A DNA stretch of 64,000 nt from Mesostigma viride (Eukaryota > Streptophyta > Mesostigmatophyceae > Mesostigmatales > Mesostigmataceae), in the NCBI GenBank assembly GCA_009746045.1, contig RPFO01002276.1:1-64000 (forward strand), written 5' to 3'. Below are positions 1 through 10,669 of this stretch, in pieces. The notes beneath the pieces are model-generated. The model searched no databases. It was not told where the DNA came from and was given only the letters and a program-made list of their open reading frames with translations. Every line of letters begins with the position of its first letter. Positions within the stretch are counted from its first letter, which is position 1. Both the position numbers and the translations under genes were made by a program.

Positions 1-1350
1 TTGGGAGTACGGGCCTACGGTTGGTCCCGCTTGTCATCTCTGCCAGTTTGACGGCGTGGGTAAAACGATGGCAAAACGAGACCGACTTGCATAAATAGAA
101 TAGTTGACCTCCGCGGCCATGGAGGGCAGAAATCTGACTGGTATGGAGCATGGCTTGACATTTTGAACTGCAATTTTGCAGGCATGATCCATAGGTCCTA
201 AACAGCGTATATCATTGGCAGGCAACGCCTGTGTGCGCAGATATGTCTCGACCCTATGCTCGGTGCAGCAACGTCGTTTGATCAGCGACCAGGTCGGTCG
301 CCGTGCATGTGCTAACTGTTACTACGGGAATAAGTCGATACGTTTGTACGGATAGATGTGTAAAATATATTGCTGACATGTTTTATTGGCGACGACGCCA
401 GGAAAAGCGGCTCGCAGCTACATCGATGAGGTGGGCATCCGGCTAGCCCCAAGAAGGTAATTAATCTGCGGTTTTGATCTGGTATGTGCATCCTGTTCAC
501 GTTTTATTGCATACTGTATCAAGGTTTTGGGTCGAATCGTATACCTATCAATAAGTTCATGGTTGTAATAAGGAATTAGTTCAATTAGCAATCTATATAC
601 CATGCAGTGGATGAGTATCACACTTCATGACCTTTATGTAACAACAACAAACTGTCGACACCCCCTAGGGCTCCCCAGAATAGATTCTAGCCAGCTGTCT
701 AGAAGAGGGCAATCGACATAGCTTTTACATTATAGCATGACTTGCCATGTATTTCTCGAGCATAGTATACTGATCTAGCCCCAACGGCTTAGAGTAGCCC
801 CAACGGTTTAGAGTGGCATGAACGCAATCACATTAGCCCAGCCATGGCTCAGCGTGGCCATTTGCTTATGCCTTAGCAGACGCCCGTTGAGCCCACTTCA
901 CCTTTCTTGTACAGCATCAGCTATGCTTCAGCCTACCTCTGGTATCGTTAATAATGGTTGTCCCACAGTGATGCCCCCGGCCCCGTGATGTGATAGAGCG
1001 CTCGATGTGGCCTGCCCACCGACTGTGGCGTGGCAGTGAGAAAGCTAGGGCGCCCTCCCTCCCTCTCATTGTGTACAGGGTTGAAGGTTCCTCTACTTTG
1101 TATTGACCCACGTGACGCAGTCACGTGATAATTAACTAATTAATTTAATTTACACTTCATACAATTGATGAGACAACCAAGTGAGTGTCAAACGGCTACC
1201 GGCGACCTCTACGTGCATTGTATTGTTTTCATCAAGATTGAGACATAGCTAGAGTTTTTGAGAGGCACGCCCATGGGATAAACACCTTAGAATATTTTAT
1301 CCTAATTGAAAATCCACTTTTCCGGTCAAAAAACCACTTTTTTTTTTTTG
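1..1350. other. Intergenic stretch, no gene seen
   Basis: Only short open frames without coding character occur on either strand. I see no recognisable domain, tRNA or element terminus. A 25-bp near duplicate near 775-815 (cccca-acggYttagagt) is the only local repetition noticed. Confidence 0.6.
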
Positions 1351-1434
1351 GCGTATAATACGCGTATAATACGCGTATAATACGGCAATACGCAATACGC
1401 CGAGGTTTTGCCGTATTGCCGTATTGCCGTACTG
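1351..1434. repeat. Short tandem and inverted repeat cluster
   Basis: The stretch begins with about three copies of an 11-bp gcgtataatac unit. It continues with caatacg units and then with their approximate reverse complement (ccgtattg, three copies), so single-stranded DNA or RNA could fold back on itself. It lies directly downstream of a T-run and next to the possible gag fragment. Confidence 0.6.
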
Positions 1435-1447
1435 GCTCACACTGATC

Positions 1448-2077
1448 CTAAGACGCCCCTCGATCAGCGAGTGCAACCCGATGAACCTCTATCGCGTGTA
1501 TCTCCTCATCTGGAAGCAACTGAAAACGTTGGAGCATGATCCGGCCGTTCACCGCAATGAACGCCGGATGTCGTCCTCCCCAAGGGGAGAAAATGGGTGG
1601 GCGCCCGAACATGACCGGGGGCGGAACATGTTCCCCATACCGGTCAATGTCCATGGTGGCCATCTGTCGGCCCACGGAAAGGTTGCCCGACGTCGCAGGT
1701 GTCTGCGACGAAAGCTCAAGCGAAGGCCGAGGCCTCGCAGGCGGCACCTCGCCATCCTCCTCGAGGAATCACTCCGCTCACGACCCCGTCACCTGCGACG
1801 GGGGAACGTCGTGCCCGGGGGACCTGCCCCCCAGGTGCCATGGCGGACGAACCGCCAGTGGCAAACGGCCGCCCGCTCGCCATCCCCCGGGCGCCGGGCC
1901 CCACCTGCGGGCCCCGACGCCTGGGTTGGTCAGCGACCACCGTGCGGAAGGGGACGTTGGGCGTCACCCTCGCATCGTGGTGGAGGGCGTGCCCTCCGGC
2001 GAAAGGCGGGGTGAGGTGCGCCTGGCAGGCGCCTTCCCCTTGTTGTTGTTGCCGTTGATGCCGTTGTTGGACGCCAT
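1448..2077 (-). pseudogene. Possible decayed gag fragment of an unidentified retroelement
   Basis: This GC-rich block contrasts with its AT-richer surroundings. On the minus strand an ATG at 2077 opens an Asn/Lys-rich start (MASNNGINGNNNKGKAPARR) that resembles the Lys/Asn-rich gag start of the Copia element at 8.1 kb in style only. The frame stops after about 37 codons. A second minus-strand frame at 1448-1747 gives 99 residues with ordinary protein composition (for example GRPPIFSPWGGRHPAF). Upstream, 2078-2500 looks like a leader, with tandem 'actgaggtgtc' motifs near 2460-2500 recalling the gtactgaggta motif of the Copia LTR. No domain is recognised. It could instead be an unrelated GC-rich spacer. 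Confidence 0.3.
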
Positions 2078-2579
2078 ATCTTTTTTTTTGCTTAAAAAAA
2101 AATATCGAACTTTTCAGTCCAAGTTGGATGGAGACTAGGGACGACGAACAACTGCGAAAGCTGAGAGCGAATGATGATTGTATTACAATAATACAAGGAG
2201 AGAGCGATGAAAGCTGAGGGCTCAGAATGGAACTGGGCAGACTCGGGTGCTGTGGCACTCCCCAGTGCTACGCCTATATGCCTATGGCGGTGCTACCTGC
2301 AGCACACGACCAGTGGACAAGTGTACACTGCAATGCCATGCGACCACGTCACTAGCATCCAGCTAAGACTCGGCCCGTCAGGCCCGGCTACACCGGACCT
2401 GGCGGGTCGAGCTAGCACCTAGGAACAGTCTGGCACTAACCGCACATCGGTCCACATGACACCTCAGTACCGTACACCCTGCCGTACTGTACTGAGGTGT
2501 CCCGCTCAGCCGCGGTAGGCAATACGCGGCGCGCAGGCCGGAAATCCGTGTGTCAGCCTAAGCATCTCATCTAACTCAC

Positions 2580-5050
2580 TCACATGTACATACACCGCGC
2601 ATGCAAGGGGCAACTGCACACACACGTACACACACCATGCACGCAAGGGCCGGCATGCACACACACGTACATACACTGCGCACGCAAGGGGCAACTGCAC
2701 ACACACGTACACACACCATGCACGAAGGGACGGCTGCACTCACATGTACACACACCATGCACGCAAGGGCCGGCTGCACACACACGTACATACACCATGC
2801 ACGCAAGGGGCTGCACACACACTTACACACCACCTTGCACGCAAGGGCCGGCATGCACACACACTGGCATACACGCGCACGCAAGGGGCGGCTGCACACA
2901 CGTACATACACCGCGCACGCAAGGGGCGAGTGCACACACACGTACACACACCGCGCACGCAATTAAGGGACGGCTGCACACACACGTACATACACCGCGC
3001 ACGCAAGGGGCAACGGCACTCACATGTACATCCACCATGCACGCAAGGGGCGGCTGCACACACACGTACACACACCATGCACGCAAGGACAAGGATTCAC
3101 ACACATGTACACACACAAAGCACGCAAGGGGCTGCTGCACACACACGTACATACACCGCGCACGCAAGGGGCGGCTGCACTCACATGTACACACACCACG
3201 CACGCAAGGGGCGGCTGCACACACACGTACATACACTGCGCACGCACGGGGCGACTGCACACACATGTACATAAACCATGCACGCAAGGGGCGGCTGCAC
3301 ACACATGTACATACACCGCGCACGCAAGGGGCGAGTGCAAACACATGTACATACACCGCGCACGCAAGGACAAGGATGCACACACATGTACATACACCGC
3401 GCACGCAAGGGGCGGCTGCACACACACGTACATACACCGCGCACGCAAGGGGCGAGTGCGCACACACGTACATACACCGCGCACGCAAGGGGCGGCTGCA
3501 CACACACGTACATACACCGCGCACGCACGGGGCCAGTGCAAGCACATGTACATACACCATGCACGCAAGGGGCGGCTGCACACACATGTACATACACCGC
3601 GCACGCAAGGGGCGAGTGCAAACACATGTACATACACCGCGCACGCAAGGGGCAACTGCCCGCACATGTACATCCACCGCACACGCAAGGGGCGGCTGCA
3701 CACACATGTACATACACCGCGCACGCAAGGGGCGGCTGCACACACACGTACATACACCGCGCACGCAAGGGGCGAGTGCGCACACACGTACATACACCGC
3801 GCACGCAAGGGGGGGCTGCACACACGTACATACACCGCGCACGCAAGGGGCCAGTGCAAGCACATGTACATACACCATGCACGCAAGGGCCGGCATGCAC
3901 AGAAACGTACATACACCGCGCACGCAAGGGGCTGCTGCACACACACGTACACACACCATGCACGCACGGGGCGGCTGCACACACACGTACATCCACTGCG
4001 CACGCACGGGGCCGGCGACTGCACACACATGTACATAAACCATGCACGCAAGGGGCGGCTGCACACACATGTACATCCACCGCGCACGCAAGGGGCGAGT
4101 GCAAACACATGTACATACACCGCGCACGCAAGGACAAGGATGCACACACATGTACATACACCGCGCACGCCAGGGGCGGCTGCACACGCACGTACATACA
4201 CCGCGCACGCAAGGGGCGGCTGCACACACACGTACATACACCGCGCACGCACGGGGCCAGTGCAAGCACATGTACATACACCATGCACGCAAGGGGCGGC
4301 TGCACACACATGTACATACACCGCGCACGCAAGGGGCGAGTGCAAACACATGTACATACACCGCGCACGCAAGGGGCAACTGCCCGCACATGTACATCCA
4401 CCGCGCACGCAAGGGGCGGCTGCACACACATGTACACACACCATGCACGCAAGGACAAGGATGCACACACATGTACACACACCATGCACGCAAGGGGCGG
4501 CTGCACACACACGTACACACACCGCGCACGCAAGGGGCGAGTGCAAACACATGTACATACACCATGCACGCAAGGACAAGGATGCACACACATGTACACA
4601 CACCATGCACGCAAGGGCGGCTGCACACACACGTACATACACAATGCACGGTTGGGGCGACGGCACTCACATGTACATACACCATGCACGCAAGGACAAG
4701 GATGCACACACATGTACATACACCGCGCACGCAAGGGGCGGCTGCACACACACGTACATACACCGCGCACGCAAGGGCGAGTGCGCACACACGTACATCC
4801 ACCGCGCACGCAAGGGGCGGCTGCACACACACGTACATACACCGCGCACGCAATGGGCGAGTGCAAACACATGTACATACACCGCGCACGCAAGGGGCGG
4901 CTGCACACACACGTACACACACCATGCACGCAAGGGCCGGCATGCACACACACGTACATACACCGCGCACGCAAGGGGCGGCTGCACAGAAACGTACACA
5001 CACCGCGCACGCAAGGGCCGGCTGCACACACATGTACATACACCTTGCAC
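2580..5050. repeat. 40-bp minisatellite, about 60 copies
   Basis: The array has a roughly 40-bp unit built from a CA-rich half with an acgtacatac or atgtacatac motif and a half reading cacgcaaggggcggctg. Units vary by single substitutions and small indels. Neither strand of the unit contains stop codons, so long open frames arise on both strands as a by-product of composition. No flanking exon or start context suggests they are translated. Confidence 0.95.
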
Positions 5051-5051
5051 G

Positions 5052-5205
5052 TACAACACACAACACACACACACAACAAAAAATTATATACACACACACA
5101 CGCACACGCACACGCACACGCACACGCACACGCACACGCACACGCACAACACACACAACACACACAACACACACACGCACACGTGAACAACACACACACA
5201 CAACA
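5052..5205. repeat. CA/CG dinucleotide-type microsatellite
   Basis: The minisatellite grades into simple ca/cg and acacaca runs (for example repeated cgcaca at 5100-5146), with a short AT-rich interruption near 5078-5090. Confidence 0.9.
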
Positions 5206-5311
5206 ATTATAATATTAGTGTAGTATATCAAACAAAATAGTAATAAAGTATTTGCAAGCGTACTTCGTGTGAATTATGTGTAGACGAGAATAGAAGCTAA
5301 ACAAACTCTAA

Positions 5312-5381
5312 TGGAGAAAGAGGGATTCGAACCCTTGGGAAAGTTACCCCATACATAGCATTCCACTCGGACATTTCTCCG
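5312..5381 (-). pseudogene. trnS: Plastid-type tRNA-Ser pseudogene (trnS-GGA-like)
   Basis: Read on the minus strand, the 5' acceptor GGAGAAA pairs with the 3' end TTTCTCC. It is followed by a D-arm start (TGTCCGAGTGG), then AATGCTATGTA, a long variable arm typical of class II serine tRNAs, and a T arm GGGTTCGAATCCC. The order matches plastid trnS-GGA as I remember it. About 18 nt covering the D-loop end and the 5' half of the anticodon arm are missing, apparently deleted between two TGG copies, so it cannot fold as a tRNA. It is most simply a nuclear copy of plastid DNA. No other plastid sequence was recognised beside it. Confidence 0.6.
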
Positions 5382-5418
5382 AAAAAAAGGTCACGTAAGC
5401 TAAGGGTGGAGAGTTAAG

Positions 5419-5473
5419 GGTGTAGGTTGTAGGATGTATGGTGTAGGGTGTAGGGTGTAGGGTGTAGGGTGTC
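5419..5473 (+). repeat. 7-bp GTGTAGG tandem repeat
   Basis: About eight degenerate copies of a telomere-length heptamer (tgtaggg/tgtaggt) occur in tandem. It is not the canonical TTTAGGG. Confidence 0.7.
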
Positions 5474-5479
5474 TTGAGC

Positions 5480-7548
5480 TTTCTTTTTTGAGATCAATAG
5501 AGTCCCCTTCCATGATCATGTGCGTGATCTGGTTATGATTTTCATCTATGGCGTGTGTGGCCACATCGTGTATTTACAACTTTCTAGCCATGGATAACTA
5601 GGTAACCATAAATTGGTTACCATGATAACTAGGTAAAAACGTGTTGGTTTCAGAATACATGTGATCGCTGCATTGTCATCTACAATGTACAAATCAATCA
5701 CGGATTTCGGGGCTACGGATTTCGGGGCTAATTTTTGTGGGTAGAGATTGGCAAGGGTGTCTTTATCTTGCCACTTGGTCACTTGGTGTGCATTACGTCT
5801 GTTCTTGCGTTGGAGTCAAAAAACTGTCCGTGTGTGGTGGTGGACTTTTCCTCACGGGCAGTCGCCATATGTCATACAAGCACTTGTTCGGCGTACCACT
5901 AGCTCATGTATGTCACCATGTAATTTTGCGTTGTAACAGCATTTCTCGGAGCCAACGGCCGTTGGACTCAAAAAACTGACCGTGTGTGGTGGTGGACTTT
6001 TCCTCACGGGCAGTCGCCATATGTCATACAAGCACTTGTTCGGCGTACCACTAGCTCGTGGATGTCACCATTGTAATTTTGAGTTGTAACAGCATTTCTC
6101 GGAGCCAACGGCCGTTGGACTTCGAAAAACTGATAGCCTTGTCTGAAGGTGTGTGCGTGAATGGCACATGTGCATCGTCGGGGGGAGTTTTCTCAAGAGC
6201 CACATGTGGTAGTGTAAGGTGGGCATGCTTAGTGCGTACGGGTGGGAGGGACAAGAGGTGCAGAAGTTGACGGCTTTTGACCTTGGGAAATGACACGGCA
6301 CACATAAGACAACAAAGTGATAATTTTAATGTCTTTACGGGTGTACTGTCAATTTCTCCGAGCCAACGGCCGTTGGACTCTCGAAACTCTCCTGTCTACA
6401 AAGTGTGTGCGTGCGATGGCACTTGTTCCATGTGCCGGGGGGGGTGAGAAATCTGTCGTTCATTAATTTGTGCCTCGTCGGGGTGGGCATGCATGAATTT
6501 GTGCCTCGTCGGGGTGGACATGCATGAAAGCATTTTCATTGGTACTCGGGGTTCAATATTTTTGTCTTGCTGTTGAAACGTCGACGTGCTCTTCTCCTGC
6601 TCTTTTTTTTTCCTACTCAACGGCCGTTGGTGCTTTTAAACTTGCCCAGCGTTATGACTAGGATGCCCTTCTTTACTGCTAGCCACCGCCCCTTGTGTAC
6701 AATGCTAGAATTAGGCCGGGGTAATGGTACACGTCCACCGCGTCCCCAGTGCAAGGTTCGTGAATGCGCTGGTTCGTAAAAAATTCGGCACTTGGAAGGT
6801 TCGAACACCTGACCCCACTTTCGTTATTTCAACATGCCCTGAACGAAAAAGCTGCGTAAAGGATACATTAACCGTTCCCTGTTATTCTTGATTATATTAT
6901 TGCGATATCATGGACGTACACACGCGGTTGGTGGTCCGTACTTGCCAACTGCACTTGCAAACTGACTGACTGACTGCCTCCGTTACGCACTTGCGTGTGT
7001 TTCCGTACTTGCCAACTGAACTTGCAAACTGACTGAATGACTGCCTCCGTTACGACTAACAAGTGAACGACGAGTGAGCTACTAAAGTTTTGTTCAGTTC
7101 ATTGTGTCTATATGTACATAGCCGTTTCTTCAAAACCGTTGCGTGGATACCTTGATTCTGGGTTCGCTGATACTTGTTCCCATTTTAAATCTCCCGTCCA
7201 TAATTGGATACATGTAATGTAGGAGGATACCCACTTGCCCGAAATCCGCGTAACGGGTGATTAGTACTGCTGTAAGCGGAACCACAGACAAATCTGTCTA
7301 ACGGGCTAACATTATTGTCCTTCATGTACTGGTTTTGCACGCAGGACGCCATTCGCAACACCGCCTGACGGAGTCGGATGGACCGGACGTGCGTGAGGCT
7401 GCTGTTCACAGTCGTGAAGTTGGCAGACATTAATATCAACACGGTCACGAGAATTCGTCCAGAGAATAATTGATGCTTGTGACGTGCTCGACGGCTGCGA
7501 TGACCGAGATGATGCGTGTAGTGCACAGCGTCCGAGACGTCGCGACAC
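5480..7548. other. Non-coding stretch with degenerate tandem units and palindromes
   Basis: No gene is seen. A 153-bp unit is present twice (about 5813-5965 and 5966-6118), and related diverged units continue to about 6630. Each unit ends in the palindrome CCAACGGCCGTTGG (5952-5965, 6105-6118, 6363-6376, and 6617-6630 with one change). A separate duplication of about 50 bp lies at 6937-6986 and 7002-7047. The remainder up to the Copia element looks unique. Confidence 0.6.
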
Positions 7549-7553
7549 CCGTG

Positions 7554-8025
7554 AGTTAGTCTCCATGCTTTGCTGTAGACTAAGTCTCAAAGGCATTGTG
7601 AATACAACGTATGAATAAGCCTTGTAAACCCACGTTGGTATGTGAATATAAATACCACGTGGGCTATGCAGATAGGGATGCTAGTCGAGTCGCATACGTT
7701 TCCCTAGATAGGTACTTTGGGTACTGAGGTACGTGACAGATGTCAGTACCCAGTATACGTAGTGTCCTGTCATTGGACGGTACTAGAGTATCCTAGATAG
7801 GGACCGTACTGCAGCGTGCATTGATTTGTGATCGCACGATGCAGTGACTAGGCAGCTACCTGTCATCGTGCGGCCTCGGGCCAACGGTCTGCACCCAACG
7901 GTCACTGGCGGCGCAGCCGGTGAGAGGAACGTTGATAAAGGGTAAACCTATTTTCTAATGAACCAAGCAATTCATTGCTCCAAGCTTCAGTGTTCTCAAG
8001 CAATATATCCCACCGCATTCTAACT
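7554..8025 (+). repeat. 5' LTR (472 bp)
   Basis: It begins AGTTAGTCTCC and ends GCATTCTAACT, giving 6-bp inverted ends. The internal segment tataaatacc near 7647-7656 is a plausible TATA-type promoter element (inference). Confidence 0.93.
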
Positions 8026-8043
8026 TGAATTTTATTTGCTACC

Positions 8044-10669
8044 ATGGCTATCACGAACAAGAATGTCGCTAAGAAGCTTCCTACAACGAGGATGATGATG
8101 GGCAGGATCGGCGGATGCCCAGAGACAACAACAAGAAGCCGGCTGGCGATGCGGCCATTTCCAAGAAAAAGAAAAAGAACAAAAAGACTCACAATGGTTG
8201 CCAGGACGAGGGGACGGCGGCTGCAAAGCCGACCGACCTACCCCCCTCCCCTGCGAGGCCGGAGGCCGAGACGGCTCCCCCCGGGGAGACCGGCTTACCC
8301 TCGACTCCGGCGGCCGCCCCAGCCGCAACCACGGCTGGCGCGGCCATGGCTGCGGAGACCTCGGTGGTAAACCCCACTGAGGCTCCACAGTCCGGCCCCA
8401 CGTTGCCATCTCTTCGGGAGCGTATGCCCCGTCAGACGGCCTCGGTGGCACCGGACGGGACGATTACCTTTCGTCCCGCCACATCAAACCTTAATGTCCC
8501 TTTCGCCCAGGGACATAACCACATTGAGCTAACGTTTGGGCGACCCTCTGCGTCCCTTCTTCGCAAGAAGAAGGACATGGAGAGTATTAAACTCGCACGG
8601 GTGGTGCGAAAACCTGTGGAACCCATCGCCGGACAACCAATGTCCGACGATGAGGTATCCGACACTGCCAGTCTCCCCGATGGGGAGACTGAGATCAATC
8701 TTACCCCAGCGCTCCTGGCGGTCGAGCAGGCCGCGCTGGTGGCAAATGAAGAACGCCGAGAGCGGCAGCGGGACCGAGAGGTCCGCCGAGAGGCGGCTTT
8801 TCGGCTCGCCGCTAAGCGGCAAGAATATGAAGAGGAAGCCGCCCGTCGCCTGGCTACCCACCAGGCGATGGCGGACGCGTACCGCGAGGCCACCCAGCGG
8901 TTACGTGACCTCTTAAAAAATGCTGACTATCCCATGCACTATGCGGACAGTCAAGACCTGGCCGAGCTTGCTCGGTCAGCACACTTTAAAACCATGTCCT
9001 CCATCACCCAAGCCAGGGTCACGGAGGCCATCTTGGCCAAACATGGGGTGGTAGCTGAAGAAGCCCCCCCGCTGGAAACCACCAGCAAGAAACCCTCTCC
9101 CCCCAACCCCTGCAGTACAAGGAGGGACTGCTGGCCCTGGGCGCGAGGAAGGGCAAAGAGGCGGACTGTCCAGTCCGGCCTGCTATGATCATGGGAGAAC
9201 CACTCCCTGACATACCCGAGGATGAGGCTGCTTTCAGGCAGCCCTCCGGGAGCATGAGGTACGCAAGGAGATGAAGCGTCTCATGCGGGAGGAGGCCAGG
9301 AGGAGAGCAGAGGCAGACACCCCTGCCCGCCCCTCCACCGATGGGGCTGGACCCAGTGGGGTTACCCGGACACCCCCGGGCTCCCCCAGGGCCACCATGA
9401 CCCCCCCTCCCCCTCCCCCACCACCCCAGGTTCGCCCTGTGGGTTGGGGCCCCCTCCCAAACCAGGGGGGGTGGCCAGGACCCCAGGAGGCCCTGGGGGG
9501 AGGTGCAGAGGTGCCACAGGCACCCAACAGGCCTGCTGAGGCCCCCCCAAGGAGCGGGGATGTCCTGGAACAGCTCGCCATTCTCCAGGCCCAGCTGGCC
9601 TCGTTGCAAGATCAGCAGTTAACAGCTAACCAGCTGCAAACTGTCGAGGGCCTGCGCGCCCTGATGTCGCGGTATGAGCGGGGGACCATCAACCTGGACC
9701 CCACCCGCCTGCAACAAGCAACCGACAGCTTCTTGAGGGCCAACCCCCCTCTCACAGGTGTGTTTAACCCTCATAAAAAGGAATCCAAAATCAATATTGC
9801 TGGCTTGCCTGAGGGTCACACTGTTGAACAAGCTAAGCAATTTGTTTTTGCTTTGGAGTATGGGATGGAAGGTCTTAACCTTAGACATCAGTTTAAGGCT
9901 CTCAGGGCCTCCTCCACATTCCATCAATCATCTCCTGCAATCAGAGCATTGATTCAAACCTATCAGGAACGTACCCTGACACCTGAAGCAGCCATTGAAC
10001 AGTGGCCTACCTTTATCACTGATCTGAAACAGCTAGTGCTTACCAATAACCACATGGAAGCAGTAGAACGTTTCAACTGGCTTGCTGCATATAAGGTGAA
10101 CAAGAATAACCTCTCTGGGGATGCAAAAACATACAGGGTAATGATTGAGAAAGACCTTGAGCTTCTCAAGCTCCAACCAAGGTATCTCATCCACACCTGG
10201 CTAACAAAAGCTAATTTGCAACCTTCTGTCCTGGCTACCCTGCTTACAGGCCTCAAGTCCCTCTGGGACAACTTCAGAGCTGCCATGCTCTATATCGAGG
10301 AGGCAGTGGACCCCCTGGGTACTGGCAACAACCAGGCCCAGGACCCCAAGGTCCAGGGTGTCCAAGGCCACAAACGCAAGGGGCAGGCCAGCCAGGGGGG
10401 GCACCCAAGACCCACAAGTCCTCCCACCAAGGGGGCAGTGGCTCTCAGGGGCGTGGCAACACGTGGCACCGTGTGCCCCTGCATGGCAACCCCAACAACA
10501 ACAACAACAACAACAGGTCCCAGCAGGGCAACAATAACAACAGGTCCCAACAGGGCCAAAACAACAACAACAACAGGTCCCAGCAGGGCCAGAACCGGTC
10601 CCAGCAGGGAAACAACAACAACAACAACACAACAACAACCAGCCTGGCAACCCTGGGGGGTCCATAAGG
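8044..10669 (+). pseudogene. gag: Gag region of the Copia element, broken into several frames
   Basis: An ATG at 8044, 19 nt after the LTR, starts MAITNKNVAKK, but coding character passes to another frame near 8075 (frame open from M at 8115 to the stop at 9188). That part has a Lys-rich start and an Arg/Glu-rich, probably coiled-coil segment around 8720-8920. After about 9235 coding continues in a further frame (9271-10830) with a proline-rich stretch and a helical, capsid-like domain at about 9690-10310. Near 10495-10640 a CAA/ACA trinucleotide tract accompanies a shift into the pol frame. I see at least three frame breaks. Microsatellite slippage explains the last one. Programmed frameshifting or introns cannot be excluded. 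The role, RNA packaging and particle formation, is inferred from position. Confidence 0.6.

Noticed and set aside
2584-5231. Long open frames on both strands of the 40-bp minisatellite
   Set aside because: They are compositional artefacts of a stop-free repeat unit, with the same peptide motifs appearing in every frame and no start or exon context.
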